NCBI GenBank assembly: GCA_950295325.1
Contig: OX485807.1
Coordinates: 16,147,001-16,211,000, forward strand
Direction of reading: 5' to 3'
Length of the DNA stretch: 64,000 bases
DNA from: Polytrichum commune
Lineage: Eukaryota > Streptophyta > Polytrichopsida > Polytrichales > Polytrichaceae
Shown one piece after another: positions 47,144-59,670 of this stretch; the stretch's first letter is position 1, and each line of letters begins with the position of its first letter. The notes beneath the pieces were generated by a model. The model was not told the DNA's origin. It made no database searches and worked only from the letters and a program-made list of their open reading frames with translations. A program made the translations under genes and the position numbers.

Positions 47144-48489
47144 GTATCAACCTCTCTCTCTCTCTAATATATTAATAGAGTGTAGTCCGTCTCTTCCATT
47201 CACTTCATATTCAAGTTGAATTTGAGTCAAGATTCTATATCTTGCAAACTTACTCGAGAATCCATTTGCAATCAACCAAGATTATTCTCAAGTAAAGAGA
47301 ACATAATCTCCCCGCTTAATAATGGTACGAGTGGCGAACTTGAATGAAACGAATGCTCAAATGAGTTGATTGATTACCTCGGATCCATATCCATCTCACC
47401 AACCTCCAAAACTAAAATGCCCATTCTCGACATATTGTCCTAGAAGCTATCCATCCAAAATCACACGCTATCAATGACCTTAAATTAGACAACCAACATT
47501 ATATGTCTCGCTCTTTGAGTTGCTTTGTCAATCTTACTGAGAACGAATACGAATAAGCAATCAAGTCTATTGTAATGCCTACGTTAGTTGCTCGAATCCC
47601 CATGATCATAATTGAGAACCCCAAATTCAGACCCAACTCAATATAATTAACTAAATACCAAGGGGGGAAAAAGGGCCGGGAGGGGGGGGGGAGTCAAAGT
47701 GCAAGACATTTCAGCCCGACCCATTTAGACTCATTCCAACTTCCAAAACATTTAAATAACTTGAAAAATAACTTAAGATTATAATTTATGGCTTCCTAGA
47801 CACTTCACATGCACTATCATAGAGATTGTCCTAGAAACATAGACTACAACGGTGAATGGAGTTTGCATGGATTCATATTTGGACTTATATGGTGCCGATA
47901 CTATTGTTTTATAAAACGATTCCTTCACGAAGTATCATTGCACGAATAGTCAAAGTGCACATTGTATAACATTAAAGAAATATACTCAATATAAATGTTA
48001 TGTTCCTTGCCAAAAAGGTTACGGCACGGTGGGACTTCAAATGGTAATCCGTTGTAAATCCAATAAGTGGAGTAGATTGCTCAATAATTGGTCTATGCAA
48101 TAAACAAAAAGAGTCATGTTCCAAATTTTCGTCACCCGATGACGGACAATTGAAATACTCTTTTGCCGTATTCACTCGGGTCGCAAATTGAAAGCCATCA
48201 TAAGTTATGTCCACTCATGAAGCCCTCACTCATAAGAGACTAGGTGAGAAGTAAGTTAAAGTAACTTCCTTCAACCTTGTGGTTCTAATAAATGAGCCTT
48301 GGATTGTATGTCTAAAGATTTCCCTAATAATGAACCCAAACGCGGCCCGTGCACATCACGGCCTTGAAGGCTTGTAACAAAACGGTTTTAATGAGAATCT
48401 CGGATTCGTACACCTCGAGTTTTAAACCTTTTTTTAACCGTTGCCGTTTCCCGTCGCTTTGGTTGGCTTCAAGTGTGGATGCGAGCTTA
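47144..48489. other. Intergenic DNA, nothing recognised
   Basis: A short CT run at 47152-47166, a 10-G tract at 47682-47691 and otherwise unremarkable sequence on both strands. Confidence 0.4.
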
Positions 48490-48900
48490 TAAGTGGCTTA
48501 ACGTATAAGGTACGGTAGATGGGTCTTAAATGGTTACTTTTCCAACTACCCCACTTCTCCTAGGGATACGAAACATGAAATGGCTAGCAAATCTAGATCC
48601 ACTTTCCTCCCCCAAAAATCGGAGCTTTACATATATATAAATATATATCTTATTCATTATCGTAGGGAATATTCGTGTGCTCATTAAATGATCATATAGT
48701 CTCCCTCCCCTAGTTATATTGATTGTCGATATAATGGTTATCATATTTTGAGTTGTAATCCATGATCTCTTTTTAACATGTGTGCTTTTGGTATCCGTTC
48801 TTGGAGCCATACCAAACCACATACCACTCAAATGTTGGTGATCTATAAGGATATGTAACTGAATTAGACACAACTACCTTACGTGACCTTGTTAGTGGCA
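48490..48900 (+). repeat. Longest F1 repeat copy
   Basis: About 410 bp, collinear with 43145-43480 in its first half and with the shorter F1 copies (2705, 17485, 19400) in its second half: AAGGTACGGTAGATGGGTC, TTCTCCTAGGGATACGAAA, GTGTGCTCATTAAATGATC, TTTTGAGTTGTAATCC, GTGTGCTTTTGGTATCCGTTC, ACCACATACCACTCAAATG, AACTGAATTAGACACAACTA. Noncoding; the two halves occur separately elsewhere, which suggests fragmentation of a longer element. Confidence 0.6.
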
Positions 48901-50372
48901 CCTTTAGCTCCACATACAATTTTGATCGTTGGATCAGGTCAATAATGGCCTTGTTTTGGTTAGTATTTGCAAATCACAACGAATGTGATTAAACATTCTA
49001 GAATTGTAGAAGAGATGCAAAAGATAGGAGAACTTGAAATGAAGATTCTCTTACTCTTCCGAAGAATACATAGAGATGAGTGTATCCTTAACCAACATTG
49101 ATAAAAAAATAAAAAAAGCAACACCCGAACAAATACATTTGGATGACAAGGATTTACACCACTTGAAAAATATGATATAGGTGTTGGTTTTAAGTCGTCT
49201 ACAAACAAAACTTTGAACCCTTCTAACTATTACATACGGTGTCCAAACGATGCGTTTGTAATGCATTCAAATCCTCTTGAATTTGCTAGAATTGATTGTA
49301 TGTACATTATGTGATTATAATAACATGAAATGCGGTCAACACTTGTTACTGTACAGTTTTAGGTGTTTTAACCTTAAGCCTTCCCAATTATGTTTATTAT
49401 TGAACCTAGCAATGTCAAAGGAGATTTTTTTAGCAAAATCAATTGATCACGCCCTAAAGGACAAAGCCGATGGGTGGAGAACTACTTCATCCTTTTTAGG
49501 GAGTAGACACTATGTTTGGAACTACGTTAAATATGATATTTAGTGTCACTTACTAAGTGTTTTTGGCAATTGTATTGTATTGTCTGTGATATGTATTGTA
49601 TGGCAATTGTGTTAATTTGTTTGAATGCAATTATGATTTTTTAAACCAAGATTTTAGTTTTAGGCATTTCATTGATGGTATGCATGTGGCTGCTCTAAGG
49701 CCGGCTACGGTTACCATGAGTGGAGCAACTTTCCATCCTTTTGTAATGAGGTTGTTTATGAGTGGTTGGTGTTTTGTGGTTTTCATGGTGATGGATTCTT
49801 CAAAACATCTATCGTTGGAGTATGCGAATTCTATAAATTGTATGGTGAGTTTTGGGGATGGGGATACTAGTGGGGGGTCGCTATATGAGTGGCCTATTAT
49901 GCATAGTATGTTGGGTTTAAGTCTAGCATCATAGTGGCATTTTTGAGCACCACAAATACATGGTAGGAGTGAGGGTGGTATTGTGTTGTCTTGAGGTAGT
50001 CCGTTATGAATCCATGTGTTCACAAGTGTGCAATGTCTTGAAATGGTATTTGATATAATAAGTTTTCTCAATTCCCATACAAATTTGTTGTGTCTTTTTG
50101 GTATTAATGCATGGATTTCGGTTGTTGAAATTTGAGCAATATGTATAGCCATGTGTCTGCATCGGGGGAATAGGGCGTGTTCTTGATGGGTAGGCTTCTC
50201 GTCCAAGCCTCCAAGGACTAGTTGTTTTCATGCATATCCCATGTATTGTCCAATTTGGAATTTGATGAGACATGTTCTTTGTTTAGCAGTGTTGGCATGG
50301 TTCTTCTAGACGTCATTTGACAATTTGTTGTCAATGTTTGTGTTTGTGAGCCATATGTGCAATGACTTTAAT
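48901..50372. other. Intergenic DNA with a single TTTAGTGT end and a long chance frame
   Basis: A lone element end (AAATATGATATTTAGTGTCACTTA) lies at about 49528-49557. The minus strand is open for 191 codons at 49631-50206, the longest unassigned frame in the window, but the peptide has no motif I know and the plus strand is also open for 112 codons there. No gene is called. Confidence 0.35.
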
Positions 50373-50705
50373 CACTAGTAGAAAACATGGTAAAAAAGGA
50401 CCACAATCGTTTTCCCATTGCAGTTCTTTTGACCACCCTGATCTGCAGTCACCAAATAACTGTGGATTTGTTTTTTTGGTTTTACGACTGTAATTTTGAA
50501 ATTTTGGGGGCTTGTAATATACCTCTAGATAGGCCTTGAAAATACCTTTCCAACGGTGTATTACATGCCCCCATAATTTCAAAATTGCAGTCATAAAACC
50601 AAAAAAACGAATGTGCAGTCGTTTGATGACTGCAGATCAGGGTGGTCAAAAGAACCGCAATGGGAAAACGACTGCGGTTCTTTTTTACCATGTTTTCTAC
50701 TAGTG
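50373..50705. mobile_element. Foldback CACTA-type MITE with AAT target duplication
   Basis: 333 bp. Both ends start CACTAGTAGAAAACATGGTA (perfect for 26 bases, continuing AAAAAAG), the usual start of plant CACTA (CMC/EnSpm) elements. The two arms of about 155 bp are inverted copies roughly 90% alike, sharing CGTTTTCCCATTGC, TTTTGACCACCCTGATCTGC and TTTTTTTGGTTTTA. The element is flanked on both sides by AAT (50370-50372 and 50706-50708), the 3-bp duplication expected for CACTA. No coding capacity. High arm identity suggests a fairly young insertion, or constraint on the hairpin. Confidence 0.92.
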
Positions 50706-50708
50706 AAT

Positions 50709-53444
50709 ATAGTGCAAATTCATTCTTGGTCACAAAAACAAAGAGTGCGAGAACTTGAGTATATTGAGATTTGGTGCTCCCAAAAGCAACATAAGGGAAT
50801 TGCAAGTCTTTGGTTTTATATATTGAAACTATAATGTCATTGTGTTTGCTTCAAGGCAAGTGAATGCCTGGGGGGCTCACTTAGTGTTAAATGTTGCATG
50901 TATGTGTGATATCCAACATTTAAAAAATAAAATAAAAATGGGGGGGGGGGGAGGGCACTATTTTTATGGCATACATTTTGAGGACCCTGTAATTACATAA
51001 TATTTTAATTTAAGCCTTTCAATGAGATGGTATCTTATTTATAAATTTTTAGAGGTTTTATAGCCATAACCGTATAATTATCTTAAGATATTGGGAACTT
51101 TGAAAGTAGGTCTAGAAGTAATAAAGACATTTTTGAAGAATCCAATACACAAAATCATAGCAATGAAAATATCTTTTTGTATATATTTATGAATGAGATG
51201 TAGTGCAAAAATTGCGTCACATATGGTTCAAGTGTGAACCAATAAGGTCTAGCATACACATATACAACTTAATCTCGAACATAAACAAATTTTGCTAGAC
51301 ACTCAACATCATTGCTATCCAATGCACGATGGTTGATATGTCATTATCATAATTGATATAATTGAATCGACATCTATTGACTTAGAGGCTAAAGCATCAT
51401 ATATTCAAAGAATCTCTAGCTTTAGAAAACCAATACCCATACAATAAGATCATAATGTTGCAACTAGACCTAGTTTTCTTCCCATTGGAGGATGGTTTGT
51501 TTTAGAAGGTCTATAGGTTGTTGCTAAGAGAATATATGGCCTTGCAATTGTTGAAGAAGTCCAACTCGTTCCATTCCACACAAACAATCTTCAAAGCATT
51601 CCAAAGGAAAACAAATACAATATTCACAACCTAATCACACCACCATGCCACACTTAAACTTGCACACCCTTGTTCAACACACAACACATGAGAGAGAGGG
51701 GGTGGAAATGAGTTTTAAATTTTTTTTAAATTTTTTTCAATGATTGAAATATTGAATGTTATGAATGAAATCAATCTCACTATTTGGGATGACGGGATAG
51801 AGATTCTCAATGGGCAAATAACATAAGGTCTTCATGAGGTCTACACGACAATTTGGCCTTTGTTTAGTTTAACAAACTTAACAAACTTTTGATTAGTCTC
51901 TTGAACATGGTATTCGTGAAAATTTCACATGACACATATAAATGTCATATACGTCATTTTCTTGAATGCAAGGAAGGCCAACTTGAATTGGTCTTTGGAG
52001 GCAACTTTTGCCAACTTCATAAGTTTATGCCAACTACAACTTTTTGCAAAGTTCAAGTGCATTCCACAAGACTAGAAATTGAGTTGGATTTGAAAGAAAA
52101 AAACACAAGGGAATGTGATGTTTTCATGAATACCATGTTTTTGGAATATTTGTTCACGTATGTTACATATAATGCTTTTTTAAATCACCTAACAACTAGC
52201 ACGATCGGTTTCTATATCCTAAGCATTAGGTTTGAAAGCCATCCTTTGTTGATTATAACTTTGTTATGAGTTTCACTTATGGGAAATAAGTGTCACCCTA
52301 TGTTATGATCCACCCCCTTTTGGAAAATATTGGAAGGGTGAGTCTCCGGAATTATGATGCAAACTACTAGTATGCATTTGGTCAACAATTTCATGTCTTT
52401 TAGTGAGAGGGGTTTCAAGTTCAAGATATTGCTTCATATAATTAAAGATGAATGCATGTGACCTTATAGGAATCAGTCACAAACTTGAACTACAAAATTT
52501 GATGATTTTCTCCACCTCAATCAACATGAGAAGGAAGTAATGTGACCATACCACACATATGTGGACAATCACATTCCATTTTTTTTTTATGAAGAAAATG
52601 TCAACGTGATTCTCAAAATACTTATTGTGCAAGATTTTTAGGGTGTTGGCTTTAGCATCATCTATCTTATATACTGGATACATCTTGAATTGCAAGTGAT
52701 TATCATTCATTGTTGAGCCGGTGATGATACGTATCCTCCAATGTTTGATATATTTCCATTGCTAAAACAAGATTTAGTTAATAGTTAATTCAACTCCACA
52801 CTACATGGATCACGTGATCTTACCACCAATTCTCTTTAACTAGATAGTTTCATGATCTACGAAGATGATACAATTTTGATCCACATTCAAAGATTGTATA
52901 ATTGTCTAATGGAGCATAACCAACAATAAACCATGCATGAGTCTTAAGTGTTAAGCCTTTGACATTTTAGATATTGCAAGTCATGTGACAAGGCTACCAA
53001 TGCCAACCCCCGGGGGATGGATTGGACACCTAGATGACGTGTGTGGGTCACAATGAAATTAAACTCTCTACATACGAGAAGCTTATAGAGAAAAACAACT
53101 AACAACATGCTAGAAAATAGAATAATATATTTTTAGTAATATTCCCAATTTAATGTGAGCAATGCCTCCACTACATATACAAAATATTACTAATGAATTA
53201 AATAATCATTTAATACACATAAGTTTCACTTTCACTTTCCAATGAGACAGTCATTGAACGTTCAATGTAACTCAACGATTGTATCAAACAAACAAAGATA
53301 TGAGCATAATAAGTTAGCCACAATCCGGAGAGAAAAACTCAAGGAAACCCATCAGCGCTCCAAAAGCCTCTAGTTTGTAGAAACTAAAAATCTAGAACCC
53401 AAATGCAAACCCTAACAAGAACATACTTCTATGTCCATGTTTCC
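50709..53444. other. Intergenic DNA, nothing recognised
   Basis: AT-rich, with a 12-G tract at 50940-50951 and T/A homopolymers near 51718. A 126-codon open frame at 51889-52269 (+) shows no known motif and is treated as chance. Confidence 0.4.
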
Positions 53445-53526
53445 TCTAAACCTTAAACCCCCCTTTTATACATCTACCTTTACTTCAAAAAATTAATAGC
53501 CTTTTTAGATGTACACACTATAGACA

Positions 53527-53576
<50 letters not shown>

Positions 53577-53645
53577 ACGTCTCAAATAATTCCCCTTCTT
53601 ACACTTACGTTAGTTCGTACATGGTATGAAGAATCCACCCCCTGC
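53445..53645 (+). repeat. Repeat family F5, copy 2, with 45-bp TC microsatellite
   Basis: Collinear with 20505-20700 on both sides of a pure TC run at 53531-53575. Where copy 1 has a short ATCTCCC stretch, this copy has the long microsatellite, so the run appears to have expanded inside the repeat. Noncoding. Confidence 0.65.
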
Positions 53646-55044
53646 GTGTCAACCATCCCAAAACAACCGATGTCGATGGCAAGGTGGGCACGATGGCCTA
53701 AATTATTGTGTTGGCCTCGTTGGTGAGTATTGCATATAAAGGCTCGACAAAAAGCTTAAAGCCTTGAAATATTCTCGTCCCTACCATGTCACCGGCTTGG
53801 TCAACCTAAACCATGAAATGAAGAGCCTCGGTGATTGGATATAGCTTTGAGGTTAAATGAAAAGGCGATGGGTCCTACGTTGAGAATTTGAAAGGAAACA
53901 AACGAGGATGAAAGCAAATTGCAAAAACGCCCATCCCGTTACATGAAAGGCTTCACCCCAACATCTCACTAGGCCATGGATTAGTGGTGAGGGGGGGGGG
54001 GGGGAAGTGATTTCTAATTTGTAATATGTTTTCTATTAAATTTCTTCATGATAATCATGCTCAACTTCTAAAGAGCTCAAGCCTTTCACATAAGAACATA
54101 CGTTGTTCAATTGCTATAAAATGAAGATTTCTATTAGATAAATCGAACAAAATGATATCACAAAGTTGTGCACTTAAACAAGGGGTCTCTCTATTTATCT
54201 ATGTATCTATCTATTTATGATATACATCCTTCACAATTCATTATCAATCAACACAAATATATCAAAGGGATCACTTCCAACTGCATGCAATAGCACTTGT
54301 TCCATAGCCGTGCTTTATCAACTGAGATCAACTTCACCTATGAGTTCGCAACTATGATTAAAGTGAAACGTCCCTCGTTTGAATGCCAACATCAGGGACT
54401 CTCTCTCTCCCTCCCTCCCTCCCTCCCTCCCTCCCTCCCCTCCACATGATAATATTATGGACATGGACGGCATGGTCCAAACTAAAATAAAATACACAAA
54501 CAAAAGTCCCCCAAAAAATACAACCATGTATTCAATTAGCATGTGTTGTATACCATTATATACCATTCTAATTCGATGTGATCGAATCAAATGTCAAATC
54601 GTTGTTGAAATATATGTTTTAGAGGTTTGTGATGCATATTGAATTTGAGGAGGCCGGGAAATTTAGACAATAGACAACATGAAAATATATGTACCTCTTC
54701 ATGCATGTAAGAGTAAGCACTCATTGTTGACATAGAGAGGCTTGAGATGGAGTGGAGAAGGAAGGGGGATGGTGATTGGAAGTGTCAATGTTTGATGTGT
54801 TGTGAATCGAAAGATAACTTAGTTGGGTGGTACATGACTTGAACTTTTCATGCACCGGGCATGCACTAAGTGATGTTGTTGCATGCACTAACTTTGCAAA
54901 TATCCCAAACTTTATGTGGGCCGAGGGGTATGAAGAAAAGGAATGGCGTCTAGGATTGCAATGTTCAATCATTTTAATTTTATGGCTTTGGACAATTCAT
55001 TATGTCTTATTTGTTCTTTGATGAAAAAGACAAAAAGGGCTTGA
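53646..55044. other. Intergenic DNA with CCCT microsatellite and a possible SINE remnant
   Basis: A 14-G tract at 53991-54004 and a CT then (CCCT)n run at 54400-54443. On the minus strand near 54345-54240 the sequence GATCTCAGTTGATAAAGCAC looks like a tRNA-type A box, followed about 40 bases on by a poor B box. This may be an old SINE head but is weak. No gene found. Confidence 0.35.
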
Positions 55045-55290
55045 AAACGTCTCCACCAATGAACCGGGAGAACCGGCCGCTAGTTAAAGATGAACTGGTT
55101 GAGTTTGAGAAATAACCGGTTGAAATTGAAGACTTTAGGAGAATCACCCATCGTTTTAGAGGAGTTTAAAGAATGTATTTCAAACTAATGAAGAAAAACC
55201 AACATATAACAACGTGTAATCAGTTAGACTTGGGAAACACTAGGATCTCAACTGAAAATCTCCCCAGACATTGGTCTCCACATATAAACA
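55045..55290 (+). repeat. Repeat family F6, copy 2
   Basis: Collinear with 42545-42930: GAGAACCGGCCGCTAGTTA, GATGAACTGGTTGAGTTTGA, AATAACCGGTTGAAATTGAA, TTTTAGAGGAGTTTA, GTGTAATCAGTTAGACTTGG, AACACTAGGATCTCAACTGA. A 130-bp spacer present in copy 1 is absent here. Noncoding. Confidence 0.55.
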
Positions 55291-56500
55291 ATCACCCACT
55301 TAAATTGCATGCTCTAATCACATGGTCTAATCACATGTTCCCTTTCAGTAGTTGGTTATGAAAGCTATGAATGTGGATCTAGAATCTAGAATCTATCATC
55401 TACGCGTATCACAAATCCACGAATGGAAGAGACTTATGCCCCGATCACACCAAACTTTCCGTCCGGTTGCAGTTGTGAATTTGTTGGGGATTATGTTCAG
55501 ACTTAGATGTTGGCCCACCACACTTGGCGACCACCAATACAACAAACCACAACTTATACTATAACATAAACATCATTACTTGCTAACAACTAAGGTGGGT
55601 TACTCTTATTTGTCTTCCGGTTACTATAGTGTCCATCCTCGAAAGGGGAGAGTAGTACTGTCCAAATTTCCCCTTGTCTGGCGGGCATCGGATCATTTGA
55701 CAATACGAACGGACACTTCATTCACGCCGGCCCCTTAAACCGGGACCGGAATTTCTATCTATCTATATTGGCCCACCACTTTTCATACTATTACAGCCGG
55801 AGATGTTGGCGGATGGTGCCAGAAGTGGCTAGTGTGATTAACCCCTTAGTCGATACACCCCGCCGTGAACATATTTTATATGTTCATTGTGTAATTTGTC
55901 TTTATAACAAAGGCTATTCAACACCCTCGAAAGTAAGTAAGGTTTGGAACATGCAAAGTCTACAACTCCGCCCTAAACCAATACCTTGAGAGTTTTTGCA
56001 TGCAGGATAAAAAATGCTTATTAGTTTGGGAAAAAGTCCACCACATGAACATCATGAAGTAGTGACGGTCATGAATCATCCGCCGATCAAATTTTAAGCC
56101 TTTCATGACTTTTGCATACGAACTTCGATTTAGAATCTTTTGTCAATTGCTTACAAAACAAATTACTCCCGAGAATGTATGTGCTCGGAACTCAAAGTGA
56201 CAATTTAAGCACCATCCACCTTCCTATGCAAGGCGAAACAACGCATAGCTTGTAGAAAAGTGAAGGGTTTTTTAAATTACAATGCATGGAGAAAAGTAAG
56301 ACTTTATGACAAGAATATCATGCATGGTACTTCGTATCGTAACTCTCCACCAAATCGGGATAGGGTTTACATCCAAATCTCTATTTGTAGTCCAAGGTCT
56401 ACATTCATTGCTCCAAATCACGCCTACAAGATCCGTAACCTTATTTAAAGTTTTATTTATTTGAACCGCTTATACAATTTCCACAAGCACTGCACCTGTG
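55291..56500. other. Intergenic DNA, nothing recognised
   Basis: Somewhat less AT-rich than its flanks around 55600-55860, with only short open frames. No repeat shared with other parts of the window was noticed. Confidence 0.35.
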
Positions 56501-56870
56501 ATAGGCTAAGTAGTGTACACACCACTAAACACTCCTTTTAGTGTGGGCCACACTAATTCCCTAGAGCCAACACTAATTTTGAATCCATGTCAAGTCTCTA
56601 GTTTAGACTTAGTATGGACCACATTACTTGTATTCATAGGAATTTGTTGTGAGTGAATCTTTTATTGTATGATGTTTTTGATGTAAGGTGGTCTTGTTTA
56701 ATTTAAAGTTAGATGCTGGTCAAAATTCTCAACGAAAACCGAGAGGAAGACTTCGGGTTCTTGGAGCCACGTTATTTCCACCTTAACTAGACAATAAGAG
56801 TGGCCCACATTATTTTTCCACCCAAACTAATAGGATTGTTTAGTGTATTTGTAAGGAACTCAAAGTAGTT
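56501..56870. mobile_element. Probable 'TTTAGTGT' family relative
   Basis: Has ACCACTAAACACTCCTTTTA then GTGTGGGCCACAC at the left and CAATAAGAGTGGCCCACATT, then GATTGTTTAGTGTATTTG, at the right, in inverted relation. It is also similar to parts of 61591-62178 (GTGTGGGYYAC, AACTAGACAA). The ends are diffuse, so the limits are approximate. Confidence 0.35.
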
Positions 56871-56949
56871 ACCCAACTTTTAAAGCATTTTCTCATCCAC
56901 GTCTTCTAATGCAGTTAGCATAGTGTCGAGATACGCATGTGCTTTTAGC

Positions 56950-57130
56950 TCACTTTTCTTTGATTGACACCTACCTATATTTGACTGGTGTGTGGTTCAG
57001 TGAGGATCAAAGAACAAACACCGTTAAAAACACATGACATTTCAAAGGTCATTGAACGACATCTTCAAATTTTATGAAACTACTCCACACTTGACAATGA
57101 ACACAACTAGGAGAACCTACATATTCAATT
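56950..57130 (-). repeat. F1 repeat, reverse copy
   Basis: In reverse complement it gives TAGGTTCTCCTAGTTGTGTT, TTTGAAGATGTCGTTCAATG, GTTTGTTCTTTGATCCTC and AACCACACACCAGTCAAATA. It is closest to 17922-18095 and 59510-59670, which form a subgroup with GTTTGTTCTTTGATCC. Confidence 0.55.
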
Positions 57131-57784
57131 ACAGGTTCAACAACAAACATGCACTTCCAATGATCACAACTAAATAAAAGAAAGTCCGATTCTCAATCTA
57201 ATTTTTGATGATGCTTCATTCTTAGATAGATTCGCTAACACAACACAAGTTTCATTGCGAACATCTAAACCGGTGGAAGTTGGAGGAACACAAAAAAAAC
57301 GAACCACATAACACCCCCCCCCCCACACACACACACACACCTATACCTTATAGTCGGTTCTTCATAGTACTACTACCAGTTTAAAATTTCCCAGTTTAAA
57401 ATTTTGTTATCCATTTGTCTTCTTGACATTTCTCACGATGTATGTTGTGTTGTACCCTGAGCTCATGAAAAGTAGTACTTGGGAGCCTTTTGTACTAAAA
57501 ATTGCAGATGAAATTCTGCCACATCGAATGCGCTTTTATGACCAGGTTGCCTTACACCCGGCCCGCATTCCATTGCATTGCATTGCATTTGGGGTCCCAA
57601 CCGCTTTCCTTGAACAAATGGCGACGATTCAACCCAATTTTGGGGCAACTCGTTCACACCGTCCGGAGAGAGTTTTGGGCATAATCGATCAAAACCCTAG
57701 TGTTTCCAAGTCCAAGCGGTCACATGTTGTGATTGTTCGGTTTTTATTTATGAATTTGACATAAATAAATAACCAAGGTCAGGC

Positions 57785-58112
57785 AATTCGATATGAATTT
57801 CAGCCCGTTGGCCCTACCCTATTCAAGAATTTTCGATTTGTGCGAATCAACCCATGCACTCGTTCCTTGTTGGATGTCTAAACCCTTGCCTCCAAGGAAC
57901 CAATGTACGGGTTGGTTCGCCCCAGCCAAAACTTGCTTGGTGCAGGGTGGGGTTTACTGCCTACCTTTGCGGTGGGTGGGCTCTTGGTTTCCTACCTTCT
58001 TAGCTAGTGTTTTTTTCCATCAAGTAGAGAGAAGATTTCACAAAGGGAATCGAACTACCAACCACTCCATTCGGAAATGGGTACCTCTCCACTATCACCC
58101 AATAGTTTAAGG
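57785..58112 (-). mobile_element. Possible tRNA-derived SINE
   Basis: On the minus strand the head near 58112-58040 has a GGGTGATAGTGGAGAGG stretch resembling an A box. About 43 bases later comes AGTTCGATTCCC, a good B box. That is the spacing found in tRNA-derived Pol III promoters. About 250 bp of unrelated body follow. No poly(A) tail or target duplication was identified, so a chance match or gene-derived sequence is possible. Confidence 0.35.
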
Positions 58113-58243
58113 TCATCTTAGAATTTAGAATTCGACGTGTATTCTATAAATTCTATAGAAATAGCATCATAGGCCCATAATTAGTCTAGTGGAGTCAACC
58201 TGGAACGAATCAATGTTCAACCTTGTAGGAAGTTGTGTTTTGA

Positions 58244-58367
58244 CTAGAGCCCCTTCATCTGTGATGGATGAGTTTACATAGACGCCACGAATTCCTAGCC
58301 AAAGAAGAGTGGTTTGGGCTTTGTGGCGTAAAGGCAAACTCATCCATTGTGAATGAGAGGGGTCTAG
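58244..58367. mobile_element. Small palindromic element
   Basis: 124 bp. The left arm (CTAGAGCCCCTTCATCTGTG, then ATGGATGAGTTTACATAGAC, then GCCAC) and the right arm in reverse complement (CTAGACCCCTCTCATTCACA, then ATGGATGAGTTTGCCTTTAC, then GCCAC) match well. TTGA flanks both sides and may be a target duplication. One arm's core also occurs at 40050-40085. Confidence 0.55.
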
Positions 58368-58508
58368 TTGAAACAAACCTCCTATATGCCAAGGCCCAAT
58401 CTAATTCCAATTTGTCATATTGATTTGGAGTTCTTGGACGAACCGACAACCAATATGAGAGTTTCATTTTGTTTTACTTTTCTTTCATTTCACTACAAGA
58501 ATTGCATA

Positions 58509-58673
58509 GTCTCAGGGCCATTTTACACACGTGACCAAGGGTTGCGAGAAAAAATGAATTAGGATTCTTGTGGTCATGCTTGGTGGTCCAGAGTTGCCAC
58601 GACCGCAACAAGTCCTAAATCGCTTTTTTTCAAAAGCCTTGGTCATGGGACATAGTGTAAATTGGACCTAGAC
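58509..58673. mobile_element. Short F2-related MITE
   Basis: 165 bp with inverted ends: left GTCTCAGGGCCATTTTACAC, right (reverse complement) GTCTAGGTCCAATTTACACT, followed on both sides by a TGACCAAGG-type block. The ends resemble those of the F2 elements in the FPP introns (CTAAGGGCCAMTTTACAC). A further diverged relative may lie at 58910-59015 (CCAATGAGGAGATTT). Confidence 0.55.
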
Positions 58674-59509
58674 ATGACATAAAATGTTAAGACAAAAACG
58701 AAATTGACTAAAAGCACAACTTTGTTAAAATCGTATTTGCACAATGAGTACTTTATTGCCGATCACCTTCATTTGAATGTTTGAGGCAACCTATTTGGAC
58801 TAACAAATACTTGCTGCAAAGCCTAGGTGACTAACAAATATTATCCATTTATGGATAAGTAGGATTTCATGTCATTTCTTTCATTCATTTTTTTGACTTG
58901 ATAACCTTATGTAAAGTGAAGTGGGATTTGCTGTCCATTTCTCAACCAATGAGGAGATTTAGAAAGTGGTGGTCATGATCCGTGGTCATTACATAATGTA
59001 AACACGCCCTCGCCACTAAGTAGTTTTCTTTTACTAGAAGCTCCTAAAATCCATGAAATTCAATGTGCTATTAAAGCCTAGCATTGCAATACATCATAAC
59101 ACCATGTTGTGGTAAGACCAAGCAATCCCCATAGAGCTTCTAGTGCCCTCCCCCTTTTTTCCTCCTATAAAACAAATGTTAAACCGAAAGAAATGAAGGA
59201 CACATGCATTGATGTCCATGGTAAAATTGAGTGGTGGGCCTAGGCAATGCCAAAGAGGTGTGACAAGTAGAAGAAGAAAGTTGGAGATAAGGAAGTATTG
59301 CATACAAGTGCACATACCTCTCATCCATCACAACATAAAAACTTGGTCCCCTATAGGTTTGTGGTTGAATGACATCTCAAATCATGGCTTGAACAAAATG
59401 GACTTTGGGTCTTTAAAGTTAATTCCAATGTCAAATCAACTTTAAAAAAAAGAATAACCTCCAAATTGCATAAAGTTATGCGGGTGTTATTATGTTACTT
59501 TTTCTTATC
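58674..59509. other. Intergenic DNA
   Basis: Apart from the possible F2 relative near 58910-59015, nothing is recognised on either strand. Confidence 0.35.
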
Positions 59510-59670
59510 CAGGCCTCTATATTTGATTGGTGTGTTGTTCGGCGAGGATCAAAGAACAAACACCATAAAGCCACATGTTTAAAGGAGGTTGAACTACGTC
59601 TTCAGATTCTATCAACTACTCTAAACTCAACTCTGAAAACGAATGGGAGAACCTGAGAAAATCAACAAAC
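59510..59670 (-). repeat. F1 repeat, reverse copy
   Basis: In reverse complement it carries CAGGTTCTCCCATTCG, TGAAGACGTAGTTCAACC, TTTAAACATGTGGCTTTATGG, GTTTGTTCTTTGATCCTCG and AACAACACACCAATCAAATA. This is the same subgroup as 17922-18095 and 56950-57130. Confidence 0.6.

Noticed and set aside
49631-50206. 191-codon open frame on the minus strand, the longest unassigned frame
   Set aside because: The peptide has no motif or composition I recognise, the opposite strand is also open for 112 codons, and no splice partners were found. Chance openness is more likely than a gene.
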